Assembly (NCBI RefSeq): GCF_017744095.1
Contig: NZ_JAGHQX010000002.1
Location: 434,001 to 498,000, forward strand
Source of the DNA: Shimia sp. R10_1
GTDB taxonomy: Bacteria > Pseudomonadota > Alphaproteobacteria > Rhodobacterales > Rhodobacteraceae
Length of the DNA stretch: 64,000 bases
Direction of reading: 5' to 3'
Of this stretch, positions 37,139 to 46,243 are shown piece after piece (positions within the stretch are counted from its first letter, which is position 1; the number at the start of each line of letters is the position of its first letter). A program made the position numbers and the translations under genes. Under the pieces are notes generated by a model. That model made no database searches, was not told the DNA's origin, and worked only from the letters and a program-made list of their open reading frames with translations.

Positions 37139-38935
37139 TCAGGCCACGCCCGCCTGTGTGTTCCAGATCTGTGCGCCCAGCGCGGATTGATAGACATGGG
37201 CCAGCTGGGTGAGCGCCTCTGTGGTCATGGTCTCGGTCTGCCACGCCTTGGCGCTCACCCCGAGCATGCGCGGCATGAGCATCGGCCAGATCTGCGCATC
37301 TTCTGTGGTGAACTCAGACCAGAAGGTGCCCTGTACCCCTTTGATGCGGTCTGCAAGGTTTGGGTCGGGCACCGGCTCCCAGGCGATGGTGTCCGCCAGA
37401 GAGACATAGGCCGCCCAATTGGCGCCCCAGTCATCAGGATCATCGGTATGCGCCATATCAAGGTAGACATGCTGTGCCGGGCTCATCACCACATCATAGC
37501 CTGCGCGGGCGGCGGCGAGGCCGGGCCCCTGCCCTGTCCAGCTGAACAGCAGTGCGCCATTGCCAATGCCGCCGTTGTTGCCCTTTGCGGCCTCTTCCCA
37601 CGCACAGGGGCGGAAGCCGTGCGCGGTGGCTTTGGCAGCGAGCCGCGCAATGGTCCAGCCTTGCAGATCATCGGTGGTTTTCAGCCCTTCGCGGGCCATC
37701 AGATCACGGGCCAGCGGGCTGCCCATCCACGTGCCTTCCGGCAGTTCGTCACACCCCAGATGAACATGACCAAAGGGGAAGAGCGCGCCAACCTCCGCCA
37801 TAATAGGCTCTAACACAGCCCAAGTCTGGTCAATTGCAGGGTTCACCACATTGCCTTTGTAGCCCTGAACGCTGGTTTCTGTGCCGCTGTCATCGGGATC
37901 GCGCAAATCCGGAAACACATGAGTGAGAGCGATGGCATGGGCGGGCACCTCGATCTCTGGCATCACCTCAATATTGAGCGCCTTAGCATGGGCGAGGATG
38001 GCGCGGGCGGTGTCTTTGGAATAGCTGCCCCCGGAGGTCAGCGCGCCGGCGAACAGGCCGGGCAGCAGATGGCCCTCACCACAGAAGGCGGTTTGCTGCC
38101 AAAGTTCCGGAAAACAGTCGATCTCCAGACGGAAGGCCTCATCATCGGCAAAATGCCAGTGAAAACGGTTCATCTTGAGCAAGGCCATCAGGTCGAGCAG
38201 CTCAAAGATGGTTTCGGGCGCATAGTAATGGCGTGCGGTGTCCAGATGTTGCCCCCGCCAACCAAAACGCGGCGCGTCTTTGAGGGTGCCACAGGGCAAA
38301 GGCCCCTGCTGCATGAGCGTCAGAAGCGTGATGCCCGCATAAAACACCCCGCCGTAATCCCCAGCGCGGATGGTGATACCTTGCGGCGTGATGTCGATTT
38401 CATAGGCATCCTCGGGAAGATCTACGAGGTCAACATGTGTCTCTATACAACCTTGATATTCCCATTTCTTACGATCCGCCAGATCGGCAACCGCCTGTAG
38501 CGCGGGATGTGCACATTGGATGCCATCCAGCGACAGCGTGCCGCCGGACGGTACCCAGCTTTGCGGCTGCGGCACCAGTGGCAGACCGGGGAACGGCCCC
38601 AGATCCGGCAGCGGTTGCGGGCGGCATCCCGAAGGTGGTTTGGGCAGAGGGATCGCCACGCCAGCCACCCGCAGAAAAGGTCCCAAAGGGAGCCAGGCGC
38701 GGTTGGCTGCGTGAAAGCCGCCGGCGTAGCGAATGGTCACTTCATACGGCGCATTGTCTGCCAAATCGGGAAGCTGAATTTCGGTGTAACTTCCCAGCTG
38801 TTTCGTCACTGTTCCGCCAGAAACCACCTCAAATGGGGCCATGCCGGAAAAGCAAAACACCGGAGCCGCCAGTGCGTGATCCGGTGTGAAAGTGCATAGG
38901 ATTTCTTTGCCAATGAGGCGACTTTCATACTGCAT
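37139..38935 (-). CDS. Beta-N-acetylhexosaminidase, GH20 family
   Basis: From ATG 38935, one base after the GntR-type gene's stop, the protein has 598 residues. An N-terminal domain (about 1-130) precedes the GH20 TIM barrel with RGQHLDTARHYYAP, MNRFHWHFADDEAFRLEI, EIEVPAHAIALTHVFPDL and the catalytic pair D396-E397 in HLGCDELPEGTW. It removes terminal GlcNAc or GalNAc from glycans or chitooligosaccharides. No signal peptide is seen at the chosen start, so it probably works on imported oligosaccharides inside the cell. That fits the adjacent ABC importer and amino-sugar genes. Confidence 0.92.
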   Translation of the reverse strand: MQYESRLIGKEILCTFTPDHALAAPVFCFSGMAPFEVVSGGTVTKQLGSYTEIQLPDLADNAPYEVTIRYAGGFHAANRAWLPLGPFLRVAGVAIPLPKPPSGCRPQPLPDLGPFPGLPLVPQPQSWVPSGGTLSLDGIQCAHPALQAVADLADRKKWEYQGCIETHVDLVDLPEDAYEIDITPQGITIRAGDYGGVFYAGITLLTLMQQGPLPCGTLKDAPRFGWRGQHLDTARHYYAPETIFELLDLMALLKMNRFHWHFADDEAFRLEIDCFPELWQQTAFCGEGHLLPGLFAGALTSGGSYSKDTARAILAHAKALNIEVMPEIEVPAHAIALTHVFPDLRDPDDSGTETSVQGYKGNVVNPAIDQTWAVLEPIMAEVGALFPFGHVHLGCDELPEGTWMGSPLARDLMAREGLKTTDDLQGWTIARLAAKATAHGFRPCAWEEAAKGNNGGIGNGALLFSWTGQGPGLAAARAGYDVVMSPAQHVYLDMAHTDDPDDWGANWAAYVSLADTIAWEPVPDPNLADRIKGVQGTFWSEFTTEDAQIWPMLMPRMLGVSAKAWQTETMTTEALTQLAHVYQSALGAQIWNTQAGVA

Positions 38936-38936
38936 A

Positions 38937-39692
38937 TCAATCCAACCTGAGTTCTGAAACGAAGTCATAAATATCTGAGCGGTACAGGCCGCGCGTGAGC
39001 TCTATCGGGCGCCCCGAGGCGAGATAGCCCGTGCGCACGATCTGCAACACCGCGCTGCCTTCAGGCAGTTTCATGAGATCGGCGTCAGAGGGCGACAGGT
39101 TGAGTGCGGTCACTCGTTGGATGGCGCGGGTTGGCGCGCTGCCATCTTTGCGCAGCAGCGTATACAGCGAGGTTTCAATTTTTTCAGGGTCGCGCAAAAT
39201 ATCGCGCGGCAGGGAAGAGTATTCGAGCGCGATCGGCGTCCCCCCGGCGCTGCGCAGACGGTTGATGCGCGCAACCTTTTCATGGGCTGCAAGCCCCAAC
39301 GTGACCATTTCATCGGGGTTTGGCGAAAACAGCCCACGCGAGAGCACTTCGCTGGTGGCCTGCATGCCGCGCGCGCGCATGGTTTCGGTGAAGGACACAA
39401 GAGAGGACAGGGATTGTTCCAGCCGCGGAGAGGGCATGGCCACAAAGGACCCAGCACCGCGGCGCTGTTCAATCAGCCCCTCCTCCACCAGCAGAGACAC
39501 GGCCTTGCGCACGGTGACACGGCTGATGTCTGCGGTGTCTGCCAGATCCCGTTCCGGCGGGAGCTGATCGCCTGGTTGCAGACCACCACTGCGGATCTCT
39601 GCGGCGATGTGGCGGTAGAGCTGCTGATAACGTGGACCCCGCCCTGCGCGATGCCAGACAGTGGGATCATATAGCGACGTTTCGATATCCAT
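38937..39692 (-). CDS. GntR family regulator with UTRA ligand domain
   Basis: The ATG at 39692 with GAGG 8 bp upstream gives 251 residues. The winged helix (about residues 15-80) has GDQLPPERDLADTADISRVTVRKAVSLLVEEGLIEQRRGAGSFV. The UTRA domain follows (RGLFSPNPDEMVTLGL, RINRLRSAGGTPIALEYSSLP, QIVRTGYLASGRPIELTRGLYRSDIYDF). HutC-subfamily members such as NagR and DasR bind amino-sugar phosphates. It is divergent from the sugar operon and overlaps no gene; it most likely represses both transcripts through the TTGGTA-rich region. Confidence 0.93.
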   Translation of the reverse strand: MDIETSLYDPTVWHRAGRGPRYQQLYRHIAAEIRSGGLQPGDQLPPERDLADTADISRVTVRKAVSLLVEEGLIEQRRGAGSFVAMPSPRLEQSLSSLVSFTETMRARGMQATSEVLSRGLFSPNPDEMVTLGLAAHEKVARINRLRSAGGTPIALEYSSLPRDILRDPEKIETSLYTLLRKDGSAPTRAIQRVTALNLSPSDADLMKLPEGSAVLQIVRTGYLASGRPIELTRGLYRSDIYDFVSELRLD

Positions 39693-39720
39693 CCGGGGGC
39701 CCTCGTGTGGTTTCAAAAAC

Positions 39721-39730
39721 AATACCAATT
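39721..39730 (-). promoter_or_regulatory. Isolated AATTGGTATT motif, candidate regulator half-site
   Basis: The plus strand reads AATACCAATT, i.e. AATTGGTATT on the minus strand, 29 bp before the regulator start. It shares TTGGTA with the array at 39810-39842 in the same region, as expected for a site used by the divergent GntR-type protein. Confidence 0.4.
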
Positions 39731-39809
39731 CGCAAGACAGGCGCAAAAGGGCAGACTAAACACCTATCGAAATGCCTGTTTTTCATGGGTTATTCAAGGG
39801 AATTCTTTT

Positions 39810-39842
39810 TTGGTATTGTATTGGTAGTATTTTGGTTTGATT
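39810..39842 (+). promoter_or_regulatory. Three 11-bp-spaced TTGGTA motifs, candidate operator of the amino-sugar operon
   Basis: TTGGTA at 39810-39815, TTGGTA at 39821-39826 and TTGGTT at 39832-39837 recur at exactly 11 bp, one helical turn, about 74 bp before the first permease gene. The unit TTGGTATTGTA differs only by transitions from TCGGTATTGCG in the array at 28930-28962. It may be the GntR-family operator or a relative of those arrays. Confidence 0.55.
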
Positions 39843-39910
39843 GAGTTAACATATTTGTCATGAACTGATTCGACTTCCTGCTGAGCCGAAGAACACCATG
39901 GGGGATATGG

Positions 39911-40843
39911 ATGGCCGAACTCTCCGCACAGGCGCCACAAGACAGCGCCAGCCTGCGCAGCCGCACTTTGCCAGAGGGGCTCTTTGGCTGGCTGCTGGTT
40001 GGGCCCGCCATGCTCTTCATCGCGGTGATTGTGGCGTGGCCGCTCGCGGAAACCATTCGGCTTTCTTTCATGGACGCGGGCCTTGGCGGCGAAAGCTATG
40101 TCGGCCTTGAGAACTATCAGGATCTCGCCGACAGCCGCCGCTTTCATCAGACCATTGTGCGCACGTTTTACTGGATGTTCCTCAGTGTGGGACTGAAACT
40201 GATGCTCGGGCTGATTGGTGCGACCCTGCTGAACGCCGCGATACCGGGACGGGCGCTGTTTCGGGTGCTGGTCATGCCACCCTGGGTGATCCCGATTGCG
40301 ATTGGCTGTATTGGCTGGTTGTGGCTCTATAACGGCTACTTTGGTGTTTTGTCCGGGGTTTTGATGAAGCTCGGCATCACCGACGGACCCTTTGAATTCC
40401 TTGCTTACAAAACTTCGGCTTTCTACTCTGCGGTTGTGACCGATGTCTGGGTGGGCACGCCCATGGTGACGCTGTTCTTTCTGGCGGCGATGCAGGGGGT
40501 GAGCCGGGATCTGTATGAGGCGGCTTGGGTGGATGGCGCCGGGCGCTGGTATCGCTTCCGCCGGATCACCATTCCGCAAATTTTCCCGGTGATCGTTTCT
40601 ATGGCGCTGCTGTCGGCGATTTTCACCTTCAACAGCTTCGAGATCATCTGGATTTTGACCGAAGGCGGGCCGCGCGGGGCCACCACCACCATGATCGTGG
40701 ACACCTATAAGGTTGCGATTGGCAATTACAAATTTGGCGAAGGCGCGGCACGGGCGGTCATCATCGTGATCCTGCTTGGCCTTTTCTCTCTCATCTATTT
40801 GTTCTTCCTGAACAAAGTGAACAAACGCTACGGGGTGAAGTGA
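39911..40843 (+). CDS. ABC sugar transporter permease (MalF/UgpA type)
   Basis: The 310-residue protein has six membrane helices beginning at FGWLLVGPAMLFIAVIVAWPLAE. The permease loop EAAWVDGAGRWYRFRRITIPQI is the EAA motif that contacts the ATPase. It is the first gene of the amino-sugar operon and pairs with the permease 1 bp downstream. The substrate is probably an amino-sugar oligosaccharide, from its neighbours. Confidence 0.93.
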   Translation: MAELSAQAPQDSASLRSRTLPEGLFGWLLVGPAMLFIAVIVAWPLAETIRLSFMDAGLGGESYVGLENYQDLADSRRFHQTIVRTFYWMFLSVGLKLMLGLIGATLLNAAIPGRALFRVLVMPPWVIPIAIGCIGWLWLYNGYFGVLSGVLMKLGITDGPFEFLAYKTSAFYSAVVTDVWVGTPMVTLFFLAAMQGVSRDLYEAAWVDGAGRWYRFRRITIPQIFPVIVSMALLSAIFTFNSFEIIWILTEGGPRGATTTMIVDTYKVAIGNYKFGEGAARAVIIVILLGLFSLIYLFFLNKVNKRYGVK

Positions 40844-40844
40844 C

Positions 40845-41687
40845 ATGATGGATCGCTACACAAAGCTGCAACTGGTGGGCATTTACGCCGCTCTGGCCGT
40901 GTTCCTCACCTTTATGCTGTTGCCGTTTTTTGAGATGTTCATGGCCAGCCTGCGCCCGCTCGAGCACCTGTTCCGCAGCCCGTATCAGTTCTGGTCGGAT
41001 GACTTCAGCTTTCAAGCCTATCGCGACATGTGGGTCACGGTGCCGCTGCTGGGGCGCTATATCTTCAACTCGATTTTCATTGCCAGCTCTGTCACCTTGA
41101 TCACCATGGTGTTTGTCGTGCCTGCGGCCTATGCCTATGCGCGGCTGAATTTTCCGTTCAAAAACATCAGCCTCGGTATTTTTCTCGGGGTGAATATGTT
41201 CACCGGTGCGGTGCTGCTCATTCCGCTTTATCGCGTGTTGCGCACCATGGGGCTGCTGAATTCCTACTGGGCGATGATCATTCCCGGCGTCGCCTTCCTG
41301 ATCCCCACGGGTATCTGGCTGCTGCGCTCTTATCTGGAGAAGATCCCGCGCGAGCTGGAGGAAGCGGCCTTTGTCGATGGCGCCAGCCGTCTTTACACCC
41401 TGCGCCGGGTGGTGCTGCCGCTGGCGGTGCCCGGGCTGATCGTGGTGGGCGTGGCCGTGTTTATCGGCGCATACGCACAGCAATTTTTGTTCGCAATCAC
41501 ATTCAACCAGACCCGCGAGCTGCAGCCGCTGCCTGCCGGTCTTTACGAATTCATCGGGTATCAAACGGTGACCTGGAATGAGATGATGGCCGCTGCCTTG
41601 GTGGGCGTTCTGCCTGTCATGGTCATCTTCCTGTTCCTGCAAAAGTATCTCGTCGCCGGCCTCACCGCTGGCGCCGTGAAAGAATAA
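40845..41687 (+). CDS. ABC sugar transporter permease (MalG/UgpE type)
   Basis: The 280-residue protein has six helices (first FLTFMLLPFFEMFMASL) and the EAA motif EEAAFVDGASRLYTLRRVVLPLAVPG. It starts 1 bp after the previous permease's stop and forms the membrane channel with it. Length and motifs are normal for MalG-type permeases. Confidence 0.93.
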   Translation: MMDRYTKLQLVGIYAALAVFLTFMLLPFFEMFMASLRPLEHLFRSPYQFWSDDFSFQAYRDMWVTVPLLGRYIFNSIFIASSVTLITMVFVVPAAYAYARLNFPFKNISLGIFLGVNMFTGAVLLIPLYRVLRTMGLLNSYWAMIIPGVAFLIPTGIWLLRSYLEKIPRELEEAAFVDGASRLYTLRRVVLPLAVPGLIVVGVAVFIGAYAQQFLFAITFNQTRELQPLPAGLYEFIGYQTVTWNEMMAAALVGVLPVMVIFLFLQKYLVAGLTAGAVKE

Positions 41688-41707
41688 GCCAACAAGGGAG
41701 ACTAATT

Positions 41708-42913
41708 ATGAAAAGCGTAAAACTGACATTGGGCGCAGCCCTTTTGTCTGGCGTGGCCAGCACGGCCATGGCGGCAGACAAAGAAGTTCATTTCATCATG
41801 TGCGGCGGCGAAGTGCGCGCGGCAGACCAAGCGGTGGTTGATCAGTTTGAGGCCGATTACGAAGGCGTAAAAGTCAATCTGGAAGCGGTGCCATGGGGCA
41901 CATGTCAGGACAAATCCCTGACGCTGGCCGCAGCAGGTGACCCGCCCTCCATCGCCTATATGGGCAGCCGGACCCTGCGCCAGCTGGCGAAGAACGATCT
42001 GATCGTTCCGGCAGAAATCGACCCGAGCACACCTTATCAGCCCGGCGTTCTGAACACTGTGACCGTGGAAGGCACCGCCTGGGGCTATCCGCATGCGTTC
42101 TCCACCAAGGCGCTCTATCTGAACTGTGACATCATCGAAGCCTCCGGTCAGGCCTGTGAAGCGCCGGCCACCTGGGACGCGATGTATGATCTTGCCAAAG
42201 GCGTGGTGGACAACACCGATGCGGCGGGCGTGGGCCTTGCGGGCAAAGACTTTGACAACACCATGCACCAGTTCCTGAACTACCTCTATTCCAATGGTGG
42301 TGCGGTGATTGACAGCGCGTCGGGTAAAAACATGCTCGACAGCAAAGAGACCCGCGAGACGCTGGAATTCTACGGCAAGCTGGTGGATGTGGCGCAGGAC
42401 GGCCCGACCGCATGGGAACGTGACCAGCTGCGTGACCTGTTCAACGACGGCCAGATCGCCATGTATGTCTCTGGCCCATGGGGTCACAACCAGCACAACG
42501 AAGGCATCAACCAGAAGGTTGTGCCTGTGCCTGCTGGCCCCTCCGGCACCTCTGGCTCTATCCTGATCACCGACTCCATCGTGGTGTTCAAAGGGTCTGG
42601 CCATGAAGATCTGGCACAGGAGCTGGCCAAGCGCATCACCTCTGGTGACAGCCAGTATGATCTGGACAGCAGCTGGGGCCTGACCCCGATTTTGGACTAC
42701 TCCAAGCTTGGCAAAGAAGATCTCTACTACGCAGATGGCATCTGGCCGACTTTCACAGCCTCCATCGCGACCGGTGGCCCGGAGCCGCTTGTGGAAGATT
42801 TCAAATCGCTGCAGTCGGTCTTCACCAACATGGTGCAGGGCATCATCCTGAAGGATGACACGGTCGACAACCTGGTGACAATCGCCGCCGAAGAGCTCGA
42901 CGACGCGCTCTAA
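41708..42913 (+). CDS. Extracellular sugar-binding protein of the amino-sugar ABC transporter
   Basis: The 401-residue protein has a signal peptide (MKSVKLTLGAALLSGVASTAMA) and family 1 solute-binding-protein blocks: PSIAYMGSRTLRQLAKNDLI, TAWGYPHAFSTKALYLNC and DGQIAMYVSGPWGHNQH. It captures the sugar in the periplasm. It lies 20 bp after the permeases. A stable hairpin separates it from the ATPase gene, as expected if its message is kept at a higher level. Confidence 0.92.
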   Translation: MKSVKLTLGAALLSGVASTAMAADKEVHFIMCGGEVRAADQAVVDQFEADYEGVKVNLEAVPWGTCQDKSLTLAAAGDPPSIAYMGSRTLRQLAKNDLIVPAEIDPSTPYQPGVLNTVTVEGTAWGYPHAFSTKALYLNCDIIEASGQACEAPATWDAMYDLAKGVVDNTDAAGVGLAGKDFDNTMHQFLNYLYSNGGAVIDSASGKNMLDSKETRETLEFYGKLVDVAQDGPTAWERDQLRDLFNDGQIAMYVSGPWGHNQHNEGINQKVVPVPAGPSGTSGSILITDSIVVFKGSGHEDLAQELAKRITSGDSQYDLDSSWGLTPILDYSKLGKEDLYYADGIWPTFTASIATGGPEPLVEDFKSLQSVFTNMVQGIILKDDTVDNLVTIAAEELDDAL

Positions 42914-42927
42914 GCGGTCTCCCTGCT

Positions 42928-42955
42928 CCGGGCGCGCCGTCGATGGTGCGCCCGG
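42928..42955. repeat. Hairpin between the binding-protein and ATPase genes
   Basis: An 11-bp stem with one wobble pair (CCGGGCGCGCC against GGTGCGCCCGG) and a 6-base loop lies 15 bp after the binding-protein stop. It has no T run. Such hairpins commonly protect the upstream binding-protein mRNA and lower expression of the genes after it. Confidence 0.6.
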
Positions 42956-43004
42956 GGTGTGATCCTCCTCACTTTCAAAAATTTTCAGACAGACGGACAG
43001 TGCC

Positions 43005-44102
43005 ATGGCGACGCTCAACCTCAATGCAATCACCAAATCCTTTGGCACAGCCAAAGTGTTGCATGACATCAGCCTCGCCATTGAGGACAAGGAATTTGTG
43101 GTGTTTGTCGGCCCTTCAGGCTGTGGCAAATCCACGTTGCTGCGCATCATTGCCGGGCTGGAGGAAGCCACATCCGGCTCCATCGTGATTGGTGGCGAGG
43201 ATGTGAGTCACGCCGCCCCGGTGGATCGCGGCATTTCCATGGTGTTCCAATCCTATGCGCTCTATCCGCATCTGACGGTTTATGAAAACATCGCCTTCCC
43301 GCTGCGGGTGCAGAAGATGGCGAAAGATCAATTGGATGCGCGTGTGCAACACGCCGCCAAAGTGCTCCAACTCACGGACAAACTGCAACTGAAGCCCGGA
43401 CAGCTTTCGGGTGGTCAGCGCCAGCGGGTGGCCATTGGCCGTTCGATTGTGCGCGAACCGAAGGTGTTCCTGTTTGATGAGCCGCTCTCCAACCTTGACG
43501 CCGCACTTCGTGGGGATATGCGCGTCGAGCTGAGCCAGCTGCATCGTCAACTGGACGCCACCATGGTCTATGTGACCCATGATCAGGTCGAAGCCATGAC
43601 AATGGCCGACCGGATTGTGGTGCTGAACGGCGGTCAGGTGGAACAATTTGGCACGCCTATGGAACTCTATCACCACCCGGCCACCAAATTTGTGGCAAGC
43701 TTCATCGGCCAGCCCAATATGAACTTTGTGCCCGCCAAGGTGCTGGACACAGGCGGCGCGCTGACTGTGGAGCTTGAAGGCGGCCATAAGATGTCGCTGC
43801 CGGTGGACACAACCGGTGTCAGCCTTGGGGATAGTGTAGAGGTTGGCATTCGTCCCGAACATGTGGCTTTGGGCCAGAATGGTCTCGATATTACGGTGAA
43901 TGTGCTGGAACGTCTGGGCGGTGTGGCGATCACCTATGGCACCATTGGCAATGGCACGCGGTTCTGCGCCTCCCTGCCTGGTGACGCGCCAGTGCGTGAG
44001 GGGGAAATCCTCAAGCTCACGGTCGCGCCAGAAGACTGCCACGTGTTCCAAAGCAACGGTCAGGTGCTGCGCCGCAAATCCGCGCCGGCGCTGGTGGCCT
44101 GA
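43005..44102 (+). CDS. ABC transporter ATPase (UgpC/MalK type)
   Basis: The 365-residue protein has Walker A GPSGCGKSTLLR, signature LSGGQRQRVAIGRSIVREP, Walker B VFLFDEPLSNLD and switch YVTHDQVEAMT. A C-terminal TOBE/MalK regulatory region begins near residue 240. It powers the preceding permease pair. Confidence 0.95.
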   Translation: MATLNLNAITKSFGTAKVLHDISLAIEDKEFVVFVGPSGCGKSTLLRIIAGLEEATSGSIVIGGEDVSHAAPVDRGISMVFQSYALYPHLTVYENIAFPLRVQKMAKDQLDARVQHAAKVLQLTDKLQLKPGQLSGGQRQRVAIGRSIVREPKVFLFDEPLSNLDAALRGDMRVELSQLHRQLDATMVYVTHDQVEAMTMADRIVVLNGGQVEQFGTPMELYHHPATKFVASFIGQPNMNFVPAKVLDTGGALTVELEGGHKMSLPVDTTGVSLGDSVEVGIRPEHVALGQNGLDITVNVLERLGGVAITYGTIGNGTRFCASLPGDAPVREGEILKLTVAPEDCHVFQSNGQVLRRKSAPALVA

Positions 44103-44111
44103 GGATAAGTC

Positions 44112-45248
44112 ATGCGTGTTGTCACAGCAGGGATCGGGCTTCGGGCGGGGCATGTGCTCTCCATCCTGAAAGAGGCCATGCCCGAGGTGGAATTTATTGG
44201 ATTTTATGATCCACAGCCCACCCATCTGGAAATGATTGGCACCGATGTGCCGCGGTTTGACGATGTGGAGTCCATGCTCGCCGACACATCGCCAGACCTC
44301 TTCTTTGTCGGCTCACCGAACAGTTTCCATCTGGAGCATATCAAGGCGGGGCTGGCCGCCGGGGTGCGGATTTTCACGGAAAAGCCCGTGGTCACCACCA
44401 AAGAGGAGACCATGGAGCTGGCCGCGCTTTTGGCAGAGCACGGCACGGACCGTGTGATGGTGGGGCTGGTGCTGCGCTATTCGCAACATATGGTGGATCT
44501 GCGCCGGGTTCTGGATCAGATCGGGCCGATCACCTCGATTGAAGCGAGTGAACATATCGCGCCGTATCACGGGGCGTTTTTCATGCGGGATTGGCGGCGG
44601 ATGGTGCGCTGGTCTGGCGGCTTCATGCTGGAAAAATGCTGTCACGATCTGGACATCTACAACATGGTGACCGGCTCAAGGCCCAGCCGCGTGGCGAGCT
44701 TTGGCGGGCGGCGATCTTTTGTGCCGGAATTTGCGCCCACGTCAAACGCCGAAAACGAGATCATGCACCGCAAGAAAAGCGTGTGGCAGAGCGTAGATGA
44801 CCCGTTTCACAGCGATGGGGATATCATCGACCACCAGACGGCGATCCTGCACTATGAAAGCGGCGCGTCGATGAGTTTTCACACCAATATCAACGTGCCC
44901 GATGAGCACCGCCGCTTCTGTGTGATGGGCGCGCTGGGCATGATTGAGGGCGATTTTATGCGCGGCTTTGTGCGGGCCACGGCGCGGGATGGCAGCGTGA
45001 TTGCCGATCACGATTACACCCAGATGGAGGCGGCGCGCGCCTCTGCCCACTACGGCGCGGATCACATGATGGTGGATGACATCGTGGCCTTTTTGAAAGG
45101 CGAGAGCGACAGCCTACCGGTGGGCGTGGTGGACGCGCTTGAGGCCGGGCTGGTGGCGATGGCGCTAGACGAGGCGCGCATCAACGGCAGCATGATTGAT
45201 ATGGGCCCGATCTGGGCGGAATTTGACAAGTTTGGATTGCGGAAATGA
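44112..45248 (+). CDS. Gfo/Idh/MocA family oxidoreductase
   Basis: The 378-residue protein has an N-terminal Rossmann domain (MRVVTAGIGLRAGHVLSIL, GFYDPQPTHLEM), the EKPVVTTKEE block typical of the family and a C-terminal alpha/beta domain. The nucleotide loop GIGLRAGH differs slightly from the usual GxGxxG. It probably works on a sugar or amino-sugar derivative. Oxidation/epimerisation or a GH109-like NAD-dependent hydrolysis are possible, but no decisive motif is seen. Its stop overlaps the next gene (ATGA). Confidence 0.85.
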   Translation: MRVVTAGIGLRAGHVLSILKEAMPEVEFIGFYDPQPTHLEMIGTDVPRFDDVESMLADTSPDLFFVGSPNSFHLEHIKAGLAAGVRIFTEKPVVTTKEETMELAALLAEHGTDRVMVGLVLRYSQHMVDLRRVLDQIGPITSIEASEHIAPYHGAFFMRDWRRMVRWSGGFMLEKCCHDLDIYNMVTGSRPSRVASFGGRRSFVPEFAPTSNAENEIMHRKKSVWQSVDDPFHSDGDIIDHQTAILHYESGASMSFHTNINVPDEHRRFCVMGALGMIEGDFMRGFVRATARDGSVIADHDYTQMEAARASAHYGADHMMVDDIVAFLKGESDSLPVGVVDALEAGLVAMALDEARINGSMIDMGPIWAEFDKFGLRK

Positions 45249-46243
45249 CGATGAAAGCGGATGTTCCGGGCGCCTGGATGGCGCAGGAAAGTGGCGACGC
45301 GCTGGGTGTTTTTGCGCGGGCGGCGACACAGGCGGTGGCCCTGCCCGACATGGGGGATGTGCGGGCGTTTTACACCATTGCACGCGGCTCCTCTGATGCG
45401 GCGGCCAATATTCTCTCCTATGAGTTCATGCGGGTGCTGGGCGTGCCGGTCACATCGCTGCCCCCATCGGTGTTTTCGATCGGCGATGGTGTGCAGATGG
45501 CAGGCACCGCCGCGCTGGTGGTGAGCCAGTCTGGCGCGAGTGAGGATCTGGTGCGCAGTGCCAAAGGCGCAGGGGCACGGGGTGCCAAAGTGCTGGCGAT
45601 CACCAACCAACCAAACAGCCCGGTGGAACAGGTTTCAGAAGTCACCGTCCCTATCAGCGCTGGCCCTGAAAACGCAGTACCCGCAACCAAAACCGTAGTG
45701 GGCTCTATCGCGGCTGGGATGGCACTTTTGGCTGGATTAGAGACAAAATATGACGCCAAGAGCTCTGCGCAAACACTGGCAGGCGCGCCCGCTGCCTTGC
45801 CAAATGCAGCGGCGATCCGCGCGGCTTTCCTGCGGGCGCGCAGCGTCTATGTGATCGGGCGGGATACCGGCTTTGGGGCAGCCCATGAGGTGGCGTTGAA
45901 GCTGAAGGAATGCTGCGCCGTTCACGCCGAAGCCTACTCCTCCTCCGAGGTTCTGCATGGCCCTCTGCAACTGGCCACCAACCCGCTCATGGTGCTGATC
46001 CTCGACACCGGGCGGGCCGACATTCAGGACAGCCTCGATCAGGCAGAAGCGCGGTTTCAGGCAGAAGGCTGTGACGTGCATCGCCTGCGGGTGAGCGCAC
46101 TTTGTGAGGGGCCGCTGACCCCGGCGGCGGCGGCGGCTTATCTGCTCGCGCTGATCTACCCTGTGATCCTTGAAACTGCGCTGGCTTTGGGATTGAACCC
46201 AGATGCGCCGGAAACGCTCTCGAAAGTGACCCAAACCACATGA
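45245..46243 (+). CDS. SIS-domain protein, glucosamine-6-phosphate deaminase (NagB-II) candidate
   Basis: The 332-residue protein is made of two SIS domains: IARGSSDAAANILSYEFM with SQSGASEDLVRSAKGAGARG, then VIGRDTGFGAAHEVALKLKE with AYSSSEVLHGPLQLATNP. This resembles the isomerase half of GlmS and the SIS-type deaminase NagB-II. No classic NagB lies in the cluster. It probably converts GlcN-6-P to fructose-6-P. It overlaps its neighbours on both sides by 4 bp. Confidence 0.8.
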   Translation: MTMKADVPGAWMAQESGDALGVFARAATQAVALPDMGDVRAFYTIARGSSDAAANILSYEFMRVLGVPVTSLPPSVFSIGDGVQMAGTAALVVSQSGASEDLVRSAKGAGARGAKVLAITNQPNSPVEQVSEVTVPISAGPENAVPATKTVVGSIAAGMALLAGLETKYDAKSSAQTLAGAPAALPNAAAIRAAFLRARSVYVIGRDTGFGAAHEVALKLKECCAVHAEAYSSSEVLHGPLQLATNPLMVLILDTGRADIQDSLDQAEARFQAEGCDVHRLRVSALCEGPLTPAAAAAYLLALIYPVILETALALGLNPDAPETLSKVTQTT

